From: Sebastes aleutianus
Taxonomy: Eukaryota > Chordata > Actinopteri > Perciformes > Sebastidae
Assembly (NCBI GenBank): GCA_916700875.1
Contig: CAKAKS010000038.1
Location: 11,789,944-11,853,943 of the forward strand
Length of the DNA: 64,000 nt
Direction of reading: 5' to 3'
The notes under the pieces were generated by a model. That model was not told where the DNA came from. It searched no databases and saw nothing but the letters and a program-made list of their open reading frames with translations. Both the position numbers and the translations under genes were made by a program. Below are positions 1 to 10,977 of this stretch, piece after piece; the first letter of the stretch is position 1, and every line of letters begins with the position of its first letter.

Positions 1-50
1 CGGATCACTAGAAAGGTGCTATATAAATGCAAGTCCATTTACCATTTACA
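1..50 (+). mobile_element. 3' tail of a tRNA-type SINE, cut by the window edge
   Basis: The first 50 bases read aaaggtgctatataaatgca followed by agtccatttaccattta. The same tail in reverse orientation ends the SINE at 46950-47180 (gctatataaactgcagtcca on the minus strand). The tRNA-like head would lie upstream of the window. The match between the two tails is seen directly; the SINE identity of this fragment is inferred from the second, more complete copy. Confidence 0.6.
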
Positions 51-1994
51 ATTACATTGGAAAGAGGTGGCAACACTTAAAATCTAGTATACTCTCAGCA
101 TTACCAACCCTAGCTTTAATGTTCACACCAGGCCTGTTTTTCAGATATTATTTAACTTAAGTTATGATGATTATTTGACATGTTTACAAGGTTTACGAGG
201 TTACTATTCTGCTGCGATTGAAGGTTTTTACAATTCAATAGCGAAATCAATGTTATTCATATCAATTCATGCATCATTTCATCTCATTTCATCATAACAC
301 GTTGGCCTGACCCACATAAAAGAGCAGTTAATATGATGACTGTACTCAATATTGTCTAGAATGATTTATTGCTTGTGTGTGGTGAATAATACAGAAGATA
401 AGGAAGTCGCATACTGAATAGCGATTGCAATTTTGGTAAAAAATGAATTGAAATTAGATTATTTTCCCATGTAGTCCAGCCCTGCTTGCCAGAATTTCAG
501 ATTTTTGAACATCTTTTGAACATGTGTTTCTTCTCAGGCAGCCAGCAACGAAGAGAATAAAATGCATTGAGCTCTGTGTGCAAAGTTTTTGTTTGTAACG
601 ATTTTTATCGGATGACAGATTAAAAAGTGCACATGAAAAATACGGACTTGATGTGCAAAGACCTTTAGTTTCCATTAATACTGGGATGGTATAAAGATCA
701 AATAGCAGACAAATATGTTTTGCAAAATAGCATTAGTTATTTGTAGTAAACGGGTTAAACGTCGCAGGAATGGTCCTGAAGAACGTGCCTAAAAAAGTGG
801 CAGCGAGTAGGGCAACTATTACTCAAAGCGTAATGGTTCAAACTGTCGAGTATAAAGTAATAGCAGAGACTGTCCATATATCACCCCGGTACCAAACTGC
901 TTCCGCTGCCAAGTTCTGTCACCATCTGGTACCGAACGCCAGGGGAATTTATTCTTTGTCTCACTTCTGCCCAGCCTTTGAAGCCTGCTGTTGTTATCTG
1001 TGTGCGGCATGTGCGCGTCTTTGTGTGTGTGGTTGATAGAGAGTAATTGTGTTTCCATTGTTTGGGTGTCAACAACTCATGGTGGGCTACTTGGTTGCAC
1101 ATATTGTTAATTTCCCCCTCTCACTGTGCATCGCTGCATGTTTCTACCTGATTTGTGTCTGCGTCCTTGTGTGTGTGCGTGTCTGTGTCCTGCCAAGTCA
1201 TGAGGTCCCTGCACATTGACACTCCATCTGACAGGCCTGCTGACACTCTAGCATTTAGCCGTGCGCGTGCATGTGTGTGTGTGCCGTATGAGTGACAAGG
1301 TGTGACACACTAGCATTTGTCTCTTAAATGCCAGAACAGAGAACTGACACCAAAGGGCATAGAGAGAAACGGAGAGAGAGAGGTACGGAGGCACTGAGAG
1401 GAAGTTAAACGTAGGGAAAGAGAGAGATGGAGGAAAGTGGGTTTGCCACGATCTCACATATAATTTGTAGTTCACCAGCGTTTTTGATATTTCTAAAACA
1501 GCAGAGAGAAACCTGCTCACTGCTAATCTCCCTTTAAACTGTGACAGCCTCACACCTGCCAAGGTGTTTGTCTGGCTGTGGCACCTTTCCTTTTGGATGT
1601 CACAAATCCTTTTTCACTTCACAGTGCAACAAATCTCCATCTTAACAAGTCTGTCATTCAGTCCTACAGTAGAAGTCTCATTTTGTCACACAGGTGGAGA
1701 CATTCTGCTGCAGCGTTGAGAGATAATTTCAACATATTTCCAAAACAAATATTTGGAAGGTTTCTTGAATTGATTGCTGGTGCTCATCTGATGTTGTTGC
1801 TGTCAGCAGCCAAGGAGCTGTCCGAGGTGCTCGTATGCACCTGTGGTAACGGTTACTGCCAATGGCACGTTCCAGCCAATGACTACTGAATATAATTACT
1901 GTTTTCACCTGTTTGCTGGCTTATATATAATCTGTCAGTTTCTCCTGGATGGTTAAACTTGGGGGCTGTGCATCTGGTAATGCTGGGATCAGAG
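51..1994. other. Non-coding stretch, no gene seen
   Basis: Mostly unique-looking AT-rich sequence. Interrupted GT-rich tracts occur around 1015-1200 and 1262-1283, and a purine-rich GAGA patch at 1360-1440. The open frames here (longest about 104 codons) follow this low-complexity sequence or lack any family resemblance. No promoter, RNA gene or exon can be supported. Confidence 0.6.
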
Positions 1995-2858
1995 TAGTAT
2001 TGCACGGTATACCGATACTAGGAAAGTATCACAGTACCCTGCCGTTAAAAATGGTAATATACCCAATTTTATTAGTACTAGTAGTTTAAGAATGACAGTA
2101 GGGATGCATCGATGGCAAAATTCTGGGCCAAAAAATAATAATTTGGCCGATACCGATACAGATGTTTTTGTTTATTTTGTTTTTGCTGTTATTTATTCCC
2201 CTTTTGTGCCAGGGGAACAAAGACCACTTCATTATAACAGAATAACTGAGCTGTTTTAAAGGCATTCGGCATCATATTACACGGTCTTTGAATGAGCACA
2301 AATTCAATCGTACAAATTTATGCTTCTCCTCCAAATCAGCAGCTGGCTACCGTTGTCCGAGACAGACCGCAAATAACCAACACAACATTTAGCCGGCGTA
2401 AAATTGATGCAGCACAACAGATAAACATCGACCACTGCCATCGACAAACGGCATCTTATTTGCCGACAGGCCGACGGCGGTCAACAGGGCGAATATCAGC
2501 CAATGTTTTGGAAGTTGGTCTCCCATGCTGTAGTACCACTCTCCGCCTGAACTGTTACTAATGAGCCGGCGGGGGCGCTGTTTTACCAAAAACAAGTTGT
2601 ATTAAATGCTGTTTAATAAGTGATATTTGGTTGCAAATATAAAGTTAACTATCAAAGAAATCACATAAAATCAAGTTTAGGGACATCAGATTAATGCGTT
2701 TTACTGATTTTTAATTGAAAAAAAAACAACGAATTTTGAGTTCTGTCATTTATTATTACTTTTCCTGTTTTATGTTTTTGCCGTGGTATCGTTTCATTAT
2801 TGGTAACATGATGATTATGCAGGGTATCGTATTGAAGTCATAATTTGGTATCGTGACA
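1995..2858 (+). mobile_element. hAT-like non-autonomous element (outer member of a nested pair)
   Basis: The left end reads tagtattgcacggtatacc and the right end ggtatcgtgaca, the 'cggtataccgatac' type of decayed fish hAT element. It is flanked by an 8-bp near-duplication, gatcagag (1987-1994) and gatcagaa (2859-2866), 7 of 8 matching, as expected for hAT insertion. It has no transposase frame. A second element appears to sit inside it from 2099. Superfamily is inferred from the ends and the duplication length. Confidence 0.6.
2099..2515 (+). mobile_element. Second hAT-like fragment nested in the preceding element
   Basis: It begins tagggatgcatcgatggc and continues with ggccgataccgatacagatg, a pattern I recognise from fish elements that start 'agggatgcaccgat'. 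The right terminus is not recognisable; the boundary given is where the gaatatcagccaatgttttg stretch ends. Nesting is inferred because outer-type sequence resumes downstream and finishes at 2858. Confidence 0.45.
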
Positions 2859-2869
2859 GATCAGAATAC

Positions 2870-3900
2870 ATGATATTATCATATTATGTTAAATTATCCT
2901 GGCTGATTAGGCCTCTAGTCAGGTTGAAGTTGGGTGGAGTTAAGATGGCAATTACGAAATGTCACCAAATCCTATAAATTAATAGAAATTATGAAGGTGT
3001 ACATTGTCTCAGGTGCAACATAACATAAGCGAGTGGGAGATGTCTATCAAGGACAATGTCCACACCCACACAGTCCTGATCAACATATCATTATTATAGG
3101 ATAAGGTGTTTTATCTGAACTGTAATTCACAGTGCTAATATTTGACGACCACATCAACCCAGTGATTTGAGTGCACACATTTTTTAGATTCAATCAAAAA
3201 ATGTAACAAAGTCAGGGTCAAATGAGAGCACTGATTTAACAGCAGCCATTACAGCGCTGAAATACTGTACATGGTGCAGCAGGCTTACGTAGCCTGGCTC
3301 ATTTTTGTTTAATAGCCTGTTCCACTGGTTCAAGGATACCATATCAGATAAATATAAAATGCACAGTGCCGCTGATCGGCAATTTGCATAGGAGCTCTCT
3401 TGATGCACATCAGCGGTGCCAAGTTGCAGTCTCACGTTGTCGAAATGAGCTTTCAGCAACCTGCAAATGTTCGAAAGCAATCAAAAGTTTCTCCTCAGCG
3501 ACCTGGGATTGTTTGGATCACGTGATTTTGAAAAAAAGAACATGATGCTGTTGTTTGTATGAATCTTCAGTCAAGCACTAGAGTTATACATGTTCTGCTT
3601 ACTTTACTGTAGGTTGAATTGATTTATTTTCACTGAAATGCAGCAGTGTCAATAACTAAAACACGGAGAATAATCAAAACATATTGATTTAAAACCGAAA
3701 TAGTACATCACACTGTAGCTTTTCAGAAACATCACTGAATGTGAAGTTACAAGCTGGTGGATCTCTCCAAACTTTGACTCCCTCTTTGAAATCCAAACAA
3801 GTTCAAGAGCCTTTTGAACCTTTCTGTTTCTGCTCTGTCAATAATGCATGTTGGTGTTGAACTGACTGGACCAGTGCAGAAGTCATTTAAGGAAGAGTCT
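2870..3900. other. Non-coding stretch with one anonymous 96-codon frame
   Basis: Minus-strand frame 3190-3480 (MLSNICRLLKAHFDNVRLQL...) is not low complexity, but I do not recognise its product. There is no splice or promoter context and no neighbouring coding sequence. It may be a decayed transposon fragment or chance. Nothing else is seen here. Confidence 0.4.
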
Positions 3901-3944
3901 CTCAGATCTCAGCCTCGGAGCTAAGATGAATAAATGTAGTCACT

Positions 3945-4085
3945 CTGCCTGGCACCGACTCATTAAAACATATTAATTCTCCTGTCGTGCGGGGACCCAA
4001 ACTGTGTAAATGCAGTCTCTCACCCTGGGACACGGTCTCATTAAAATATAATAGCACTTGTGTCATGTAGGGACTCAGCAGACGC
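3945..4085. repeat. Imperfect tandem pair, period about 80 bp
   Basis: The stretch cactctgcctggcaccgact, cattaaaacatattaat, gtgcggggacccaaactg is echoed by tctcaccctgggacacggtc, cattaaaatataata, tgtagggactcagcag. Two diverged units lie head to tail. Confidence 0.45.
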
Positions 4086-4314
4086 TTCTCGTGACCCACG
4101 TTGAGCTCAGATTATGAGAAAGAAATTGTGTTTCTACCTGTGATGGAAATGTGCTTAAGTTCCACAAGAAACAAATCTGATAGTTTATAATATTCTTATT
4201 TTTCATTGGAGATTTATGCTCTGAATTCTCAATAAGAGCATCTAAATGCCTAAAATTTAAATTTGAAAGGTATGTGGACATAATATTTTTTTGTTTGCGT
4301 CTGTCTATCTTTGT

Positions 4315-4693
4315 TAAAGGCATTTTCAAAGAGGTCCCTTGACCTTTGACCCTCAAGATATGTGAATGAAAATGGGTTCTATGAGTACCCACGAGTCTCC
4401 CCTTTACAGACATGCCCACTTTATGATAATCACATGCAGTTTGGGGCAAGTCAATAGTAAATGCAGTACCTGTGAGGGTTTCTGGACAATATTTGTCATT
4501 GTTTTGTGTTGTTAATTGATTTATTATAATAAATATATACACACAATTGCATAAAGCAGCATATTTGCCGACTCACATGTTGATATGACTATTAAATACT
4601 TGACAAATCTCCCTTTAAGGTACATTTTGAACAGATAAAAAAAATTTGTGATTAATTTGCGATTAATCGCGATTCAAAATTTTAATCGATTAA
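4315..4693 (+). mobile_element. hAT-A element, 5'-truncated and internally deleted
   Basis: It matches the inside and right half of the complete copies at 14085-14822 and 31513-32185: cattttcaaagaggtccctt, tgtgaatgaaaatgggttct and gggtttctggacaatatttg in order, then a right end of taacagccctaa. The left terminus and the first ~250 bp are absent. About 100 bp present in the other copies (the cagctgttgttgcctgttgg segment) is missing between 4450 and 4462. It is a dead copy with no coding capacity. Confidence 0.75.
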
Positions 4694-4703
4694 CAGCCCT
4701 AAT

Positions 4704-4976
4704 ATAAACATGGTCTTGTAGAAACCCAAAATACGAGTGTGAACCTGGAAATGAGCACGATATGTCCCCTTTAAAGGCTTTCCATCATGGTTATAGTGTA
4801 GCGCAGAAATACTATTTGAAAGTATTTTAAAGTATAGGTCGCCTGTTCTGGACCACAATTAGCCTGAGCTTTGAATTTTGTTTGAATAATACCCTAAATA
4901 ATTTGTTACTTGTTTGTATTTTTAACAACTTGAAAATGATTCCCTCTTTGTTATTATGATTCATTCCTCTTCACTT
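4704..4976. other. AT-rich non-coding spacer
   Basis: No gene, repeat or regulatory signal that I can support between the hAT-A fragment and the CCTCT array. Confidence 0.5.
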
Positions 4977-4978
4977 TT

Positions 4979-5077
4979 GACCTCTCCTCTCCTCTCCTCT
5001 CCTCTCCTCTCCTCTCCTCTCCTCTCCTCTCCTCTCCTCTCCTCTCCTCTCCTCTCGTCTCCTCTCGTCTCCTCTCC
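4979..5077. repeat. (CCTCT)n pentanucleotide array
   Basis: About 19 units of cctct, nearly perfect for 80 bp and with two cgtct interruptions at the right end. One strand is pure pyrimidine, the other pure purine over most of its length. Reverse-strand translation gives an artificial GEERR repeat. Confidence 0.97.
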
Positions 5078-5264
5078 TTTTTCACAAAAGAAAAATGTTT
5101 CAAACCAGGCTTTACAAACTTCAGCTGTTTTTTGAGGATGTGATTAAACACACACACACACATTTTGTAGTACATTAATAATATATTTTGAATGAATATA
5201 ATGAATTCAGCTTCCTGCCCCTTTTCTGTATGTGTGCTGTGTTTTCATCCCATTGTTGGGCCAA

Positions 5265-5265
<1 letters not shown>

Positions 5266-5296
<31 letters not shown>
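5266..5296. repeat. (GT)n microsatellite
   Basis: Uninterrupted GT dinucleotide run of about 15 units, followed by a looser GT-rich patch at 5432-5470. Confidence 0.97.
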
Positions 5297-5303
<7 letters not shown>

Positions 5304-5479
5304 ACAGTCATTATTTTAGGGAATCATGGGACAAAAATGACAAATGGTTTTATAAACTCATACTGACACACTATAGAAAAGTGTTGTGTTTTTATGTGTC
5401 TAGAGAGCAAAACTGAGAGGAAGTGTGCACTGTGTATATGTGTGTGTTTGTGTCTGTGTGTTTGTGTGTAACTGCACAG

Positions 5480-6850
5480 CTACAGTATGTTCCTTCTTTA
5501 AGGGGTCATGCTTAATCCCCAAAGACTATTTGTGCGTCTTCAGTTATCTTAAGCCCAGGAAACTGCAAACCCAATTTGAGCAACTTTGGAAGGAACTTTT
5601 TTCTACTTTTCAGACTCATCATTTCTGGCTCTGAAATGTCAGGTGTACGCAAAAAGCCCGTTTGGTAATCAATATTCCTCCGCGAAGCATTTTTAAGAAA
5701 TACCACAACATTATTATTTATTAGTGAGAGGATCATCTTTATGTTCTTCCTATTTTCTTGACAAAATCGGGCATTCTTTCATTCAGTTTCTATATTCACA
5801 GTACGCAGGCAAATGTAAGAACTATGGATGGAAATGATTTTTCAGAAAACTACTGCCTTAGTCATTGAGAAAACTCAGAATTTTTTAGTTTCTACCAAAA
5901 AATATGCAGCATTTTCAAAGAAATTTCGTCAAAAGTGATCTTCAGCCTGATATTATGTCATTAAAAAGATGTTTACTTCTGCAAGAGAACACTGTGAAGA
6001 AGGTTTCCTCTCATGGTGAGGACTGCTCAGATTTAGTTTCCAGCTATGGAAAATGAAGAGAAAGAAAATGCAAGAATTTCTGCAGTCAGAGTCTCTCAAA
6101 GTATTAAAAAAACACAAACTACAGATTGTTAATGAAAATGTGATTTACACCCAGAAAGTTGCATTAATGATTATTTAAAGTCCAATTTTTAAATGTTGAA
6201 AAAAGCTACCAATACATTTCCTGGAAACAATGACATGAGTCCTAGTGTCTCTAAATTCGTGCCAATCTGAGTTTATGTATATTTTTATATTTTGTGATTG
6301 GTTGTAAGTAATGCTACACGAAAATCAAGCAATTTTTGAGCAAGATACCCCTCACAATCAGCAAAACCCCGATTTTTTTGATGGTTCTAAATCTTAAACG
6401 TTCAGTATTTATGGTAAGATATCCTGTTGGTTTCGGGAACCCCGAGGACAGCCGATCACTCAGTCACATGGGAAAGAACGATAGCCGATTGAGAACCAAG
6501 CTGACTGAAGCAGAAGGACAACCACCGCCGTATTAACAGCCGCGGCAAATGCAAACATAAAGCATAAAGTAATAGTAAGATGGACCTCAGAAATGGAAGA
6601 GTAAATTGTTGATTTGTGGTAACAACACGAGTGTTTCTTTAACGTGTCTCCATGACTTGACCATAGTTTTTTCTTTCTTCTTCATGAATTCTCAGTACAA
6701 AGTAGTGCAAAAACATCGCTAATTTTTCCTGCCCATCGTCCGTAAACGTTTGTTTACTCTATAAAGTCAAGTTTGAGCGCGAGAGATTTTGCGAGATTTG
6801 CGGATTTGATAGTCAGGACTCTTGTTGCTCATGAAAGGAATCTGTAGCTG
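5480..6850. other. Non-coding stretch, no gene seen
   Basis: AT-rich, repeat-poor sequence with no microsatellite or recognisable transposon end. Open frames of about 60-75 codons show no family features. Function, if any, cannot be read from the sequence. Confidence 0.5.
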
Positions 6851-6852
6851 TG

Positions 6853-6930
6853 CAGTGGTTCCCAACCTGGGGTCCGGGCCACACTTAGTGGGGGCGCCAA
6901 AAACCACAGGGGGTGCGCCAGGATTTGTCT
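6853..6930 (+). mobile_element. hAT terminal fragment (cagtggttcccaacc type)
   Basis: The stretch starts cagtggttcccaacctgggg and continues gtgggggcgccaaaaaccac, the classic terminal sequence of a hAT group widespread in vertebrates. Only this end is present; I see no matching right end nearby. Confidence 0.6.
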
Positions 6931-7001
6931 GCTCGGAGGTTGTCAAAATGAGATTTGCCCATGTATAACTAAAATCATAATTACACACTAGACACACTGA
7001 C

Positions 7002-7087
7002 TAGATAATTTATGCAAAAGTCTGTTATCGATGCAAAAATCTGCAAATACAGACTTTTGCATAGATAATTTATGCAAAAGTCTGTAT
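7002..7087. repeat. Hairpin: exact 17-bp inverted repeat inside a 60-bp direct repeat
   Basis: Bases 7047-7063 (atacagacttttgcata) are the exact reverse complement of 7071-7087, with a 7-nt loop (gataatt). The 24 bases at 7002-7025, starting tagataatttatgcaaaag, recur exactly at 7062-7085. The block is therefore a direct repeat whose two copies flank an inverted copy of their core (tgcaaaagtctgt). Confidence 0.9.
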
Positions 7088-7275
7088 CTGCATAAAGTAT
7101 TTAAAAAGATAATATTTTTGCTACTTAGTACTACTGTGAATGTAACATGTGAATGTTCTAGTGTGTGTATCTATGTGTCTAATCGTTGAGTAAGTGCAAT
7201 GCGTCAATTTTGACAAATGTTGCAGTTGAATCCCTCAAACTTCAGTTTTCATAAGAGGCCCGAGAGCCACATGAT

Positions 7276-7312
7276 GCACACACACACACACAAACACACA
7301 CAAGAAGAAAGA
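7276..7312. repeat. Short (CA)n run
   Basis: About 15 CA units with one aaac interruption. Confidence 0.9.
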
Positions 7313-7380
7313 AGAAGAGGGGAAAAATCCTTATCTTCAAACATTGTGGCTTCCACTCCTCGGAGATTCTTGTGGCGCCT

Positions 7381-7401
7381 GTGCGTGTATGTGTGTGTGT
7401 G

Positions 7402-7434
<33 letters not shown>
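7381..7434. repeat. (GT)n microsatellite, interrupted
   Basis: GT run with gc and ta interruptions, followed by another short GT tract at 7496-7518. Confidence 0.95.
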
Positions 7435-7437
<3 letters not shown>

Positions 7438-7629
7438 TGCGTTTAATTTCCATGTTAGACAATGAAGTCTTGTGTGTCATCATCTGTGTGTCTTCTTGTG
7501 TGTGTGTGTGTGCGTGTTTTCTGATGTGGTTTTGTTCAACAGAAAAACAAGCCTTTAAGTTTTACAGAGAAAATCCTCAAATCCCCAAATGGATTGATAA
7601 TTACAAACAGGACAAGACTGATATGTGCG

Positions 7630-7740
<111 letters not shown>

Positions 7741-7759
7741 CATGGGGCTGTAGACGAAC

Positions 7760-8735
7760 ATGTTTTATGAGTTTCTAAGGAAAAATAATTACAATTCCTA
7801 CCACAGCTCAAAGAGAGGAGAGAGGCAAAGACAGATAGTCTGAGATTTACGTCGTGAGATGAGCAGAAACAATAGAAATGACCAGAGAGATGGAGAGAGC
7901 AGCACAGAGATGGGAGACACGGGGACACAAAGATATTCTCATAGAGAGAAAGTGAAAGGCATAAAATTCCTGATATGTGAATAATATTAAATAGCTCTTT
8001 GCTGCAAGATGCCAAGCCAGGATGGTTTCACTTAGTCCCATTACAAAGTTTCTCAACAGAACCCAAAAGCTCCTGCCTTGGCAGTTAAGGCAATTCTTAA
8101 GTGGCTTCAATGTTAATTTGAGCCAGAAATCATTAATTGTATCGTACAGAACATTTTTTTTTGTGTGTGAGTGTGCGCATAATCTGTTTCCTTTCTCAAC
8201 TTTCTATAATGTTTTGATTCAATTGTGCGACACTGCGCCACATTCAAAACAGCTTAAAGGAAATATTGTTGATTTTTGACAGTGGTGCCAAGAAAAAGCA
8301 TCTTTGATGTGAAAATTAAGACACCGCCAGAGAGAGTCAGCGGGAGCAGAAAAGAAGAGATGGAGGGAGGGAGAAACAAGAGGAGAGGACGACACATAGA
8401 GAGAGGGAGAGAGGATTGTTTAAAAGAGACATTTTGATGAATGAGCAGAGTTTTGGGCCACTGGCAGTACAACTAAGCCAGAAAATTATAGACTTCTAAA
8501 CAACTTCACACATAGAGAGAGAGAGAGACCTTGAATTCAGCAGAATACAATAGGGCAGAAGAGAACAGAAGAGAGCAGAACACAATAGAATTTAATGGAT
8601 TATAGAAGGACAGGAGACAAAAAAATAAAACACTATAGAAAAGAAGTGGAAGAAATTTTGAATGTAGGAAAAAAACAAGAGTCATGCTATCAGTCGTGTG
8701 TGTGTGTGGCACAGCGGTGCTTTGAGCTAAATGCT
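7760..8735. other. Non-coding, purine-rich in places
   Basis: GA-rich patches at 7810-7950, 8325-8415 and 8512-8590 (cagaagagaacagaagagag). No gene or transposon end is supported. Confidence 0.5.
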
Positions 8736-8743
8736 AACATCAG

Positions 8744-9107
8744 TAGGGCTGTCGCGGTGAAGGAATTTCCACTGCGGTGATAATGATTGGCTTTTTCTTT
8801 TGCAAATTACTTAATTTATCCTGATTTTAGTGCTATATAAATAAGCTTTATTGTTAGGCTATAATTAGGTATATTGATGATTTTTAAATGACAAAGATGA
8901 TAGTTTAAAAAAAACTAATTAAATACTTGTTTAATGTTTATTGTTAAATATTGTTTTTTTCAGCTTTTTTCAGCGCTTTCATTGCAGAGAAATTTAAAAA
9001 AGAAAAAAAACGTGAACATAGCAGGTGTGGTGGTTACTTGCCATCCCCCTGCGGTTGGCTTGTCAATAGCGAGGTATTGCAATATTGCGGTTATTGCAAC
9101 AGCCCTA
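8744..9107. mobile_element. Complete 364-bp hAT-type MITE with perfect target duplication
   Basis: The ends are inverted: tagggctgtcgcggtg on the left and gcggttattgcaacagccct + a on the right. Both flanks carry the identical 8-bp aacatcag (8736-8743 and 9108-9115). An 8-bp duplication plus a tagggctgt terminus is the signature of hAT insertion. There is no coding capacity; the interior is AT-rich and contains a tagtgctatataaataagc motif resembling a retroposon tail. Mobilisation would have needed a transposase supplied elsewhere. Confidence 0.9.
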
Positions 9108-9115
9108 AACATCAG

Positions 9116-9215
9116 CATGCCAACATGCTTAGAGTGACAATGCTAACCATGTTCTCCATCTTATTTTAGCGTGTTAACATGTTATTATTTGCTAATTAGC
9201 ACTAAACACAAAATA
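9116..9215. repeat. Low-complexity gctaacatg-type repeat
   Basis: Degenerate repetition of catgctaacatg / gtgttaacatg / gctaattagcactaaacac, a pattern common in fish intergenic DNA. Confidence 0.5.
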
Positions 9216-9334
9216 GAGCTGAAGCAGCACATTCTCTCTTCCAACTCATCAAATACCACCGCTTGGTCAGCAGCCCTACGCTTCAAACTATGACGCTCTA
9301 GGTTCCCCTCTAGTGTGTCACTTTCCTCTTGTTA

Positions 9335-9860
9335 CATGCATGTCTTTTCAAAATAAACTTCCGTGTTCACAGGAAACGTACAGTTTCTGCTCATCACATG
9401 CATACTTCTTTTCAAAATAAACTTCCAATGTAGGTTTACTTCATTTTTAAGTTTACTTACGCAATAAGTTAAGTAACAAAAAAACTAGTCAACGTTGACT
9501 ATTTTTGACCAAATACCTTGATATTGATATTGAGATGATATTGTAGGGTTGGCTATTGGTGCTCTCAAAGAAAGAGATTTTTGATAGATAATCACCAGTA
9601 ATGTGGACATAATGACTAAGTGGGTAAAGGCAGATAATAGATCAGTCTGGTAATTTCAGAAAATTACATCACTTTAATGTAATGCGGCCTTTAAAACCAG
9701 GAAAAGACTACACTTATGCCATATTACGATATCCAAAATCTAAGACGATATCTATCTGTCGACCCTAACGTTGACTTTGTTTCACACAGGACACGAACAG
9801 TGGTCTCTTGGGTGAAAGTCTTGTGTTTGTTCCCTGAGGGGAACATAAATGTCTGTACCA
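9335..9860 (+). mobile_element. Degenerate copy of the 'cacgaac..ggtctc' fish repeat
   Basis: The phrase cttttcaaaataaacttcc occurs twice (about 9346 and 9412). Downstream comes gttgactttgtttcacacag, then gacacgaacagtggtctctt gggtgaaagtcttgtgttt. The same ordered phrases occur at 52725-53060, and in part at 23150-23475. Boundaries and superfamily are not resolved. Confidence 0.5.
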
Positions 9861-10395
9861 AATATCCGGGGAATCCATCTAACTGTTGTCAAAACATTTA
9901 ACCAAAAAACAAAAATGTGAACCTCATGGTGGCGCTGTAGAGGAAAATGTGCTTTACGCATTGCTGTACAATATACACAATACAACATACAGTATACTAC
10001 ATGACACAACAACATTTCTATACTACCTACTAGTATACTATATATACGTTTACAACAGTTTAGGGCACATGTGGTGATACGGATGGGAACCCAGGAATAT
10101 GCCTGAATAGTGGCACGCTAGAAAGATATTTAATTTCTGAAAATAAATGTTTGTTATGTGATTTAGGTGAGATTTAAGAAGTCAATTTTATGTTTACTTG
10201 TTATTTGTATCATCATTTGAGAGCTACACTTTTTAATTAAATGCCCTACATGACTAATGGGTTCTTCTGGTTGAGTGATTATAAAAAAAATATTAGTTAT
10301 GTAGTACTTACCTTTTTTTGGTGGCAGGTTTTATTTGTAGAGTTTGTAGAGTTATTTTTTGTTTGCAATGTGTCAAGTTATGTTCTCTCTCTGCA

Positions 10396-10400
<5 letters not shown>

Positions 10401-10445
<45 letters not shown>
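10401..10445. repeat. (GT)n microsatellite
   Basis: Perfect GT run of about 22 units. Confidence 0.98.
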
Positions 10446-10448
<3 letters not shown>

Positions 10449-10549
10449 TAGTAATGAACTGGAGGATTTGCAGTGCAATATACAGCCATCATTTTCTGCC
10501 TTTCTACCACTGGAGGCAGCAATGGCCCACACACTGACACTCCTCTTCT

Positions 10550-10553
<4 letters not shown>

Positions 10554-10585
<32 letters not shown>

Positions 10586-10625
10586 TCTCTCTCTCTGTAC
10601 CTCTCTCTCTCAAACACACACACAC
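10554..10625. repeat. (CT)n followed by (CA)n
   Basis: CT run with single-base interruptions to 10610, then a short CA run. The pyrimidine bias continues through an interrupted CT-rich region to about 10925. Confidence 0.95.
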
Positions 10626-10679
10626 ATGGATGGACACACACAAAACCATCCATCAAGTGCGTGAAAGATCCTTAAGGCC

Positions 10680-10932
10680 TTAACATTACTCTTGTTTGGT
10701 GTGATAGAGTGCTGGACAACTCTGTCTCTTTCTCTGTTTCATTCTCTCGTTCTCTTTCCGTCTGTCTCTCTTATATTCTCCCGTTCGACGCCTCTCTGTC
10801 TCTTAATCTTGCTTCCTTGTGTACTCTCACCCTAAATCTCCGTGATCCCCCTCTCTTACTCACTCCTTACCTCTCATCGGTCTTCACCGCCTTGCCCACT
10901 TTCTCCTCTCTCTCTTTCTTTTAATCCTTTTA
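10680..10932. other. Pyrimidine-rich low-complexity region
   Basis: Irregular tctctttc / cctctct sequence with no gene. Plus-strand open frames here are serine/leucine-rich artefacts. Confidence 0.7.
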
Positions 10933-10938
10933 CTGTTT

Positions 10939-10977
10939 CACACACACACACACACACATGCATGCACACACACACAC
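10939..10977. repeat. Interrupted (CA)n
   Basis: Two CA runs separated by tgcatg. Confidence 0.93.

Noticed and set aside
4075..4542. Longest frame in the window, 155 codons on the minus strand
   Set aside because: About half of it lies in the hAT-A fragment, whose other copies do not keep the frame open; no domain is recognisable.
4954..5175. Minus-strand 73-codon frame rich in GEERR
   Set aside because: Produced by the CCTCT array.
7047..7087. Transcription terminator
   Set aside because: The hairpin lacks bacterial context; all other evidence points to vertebrate nuclear DNA.
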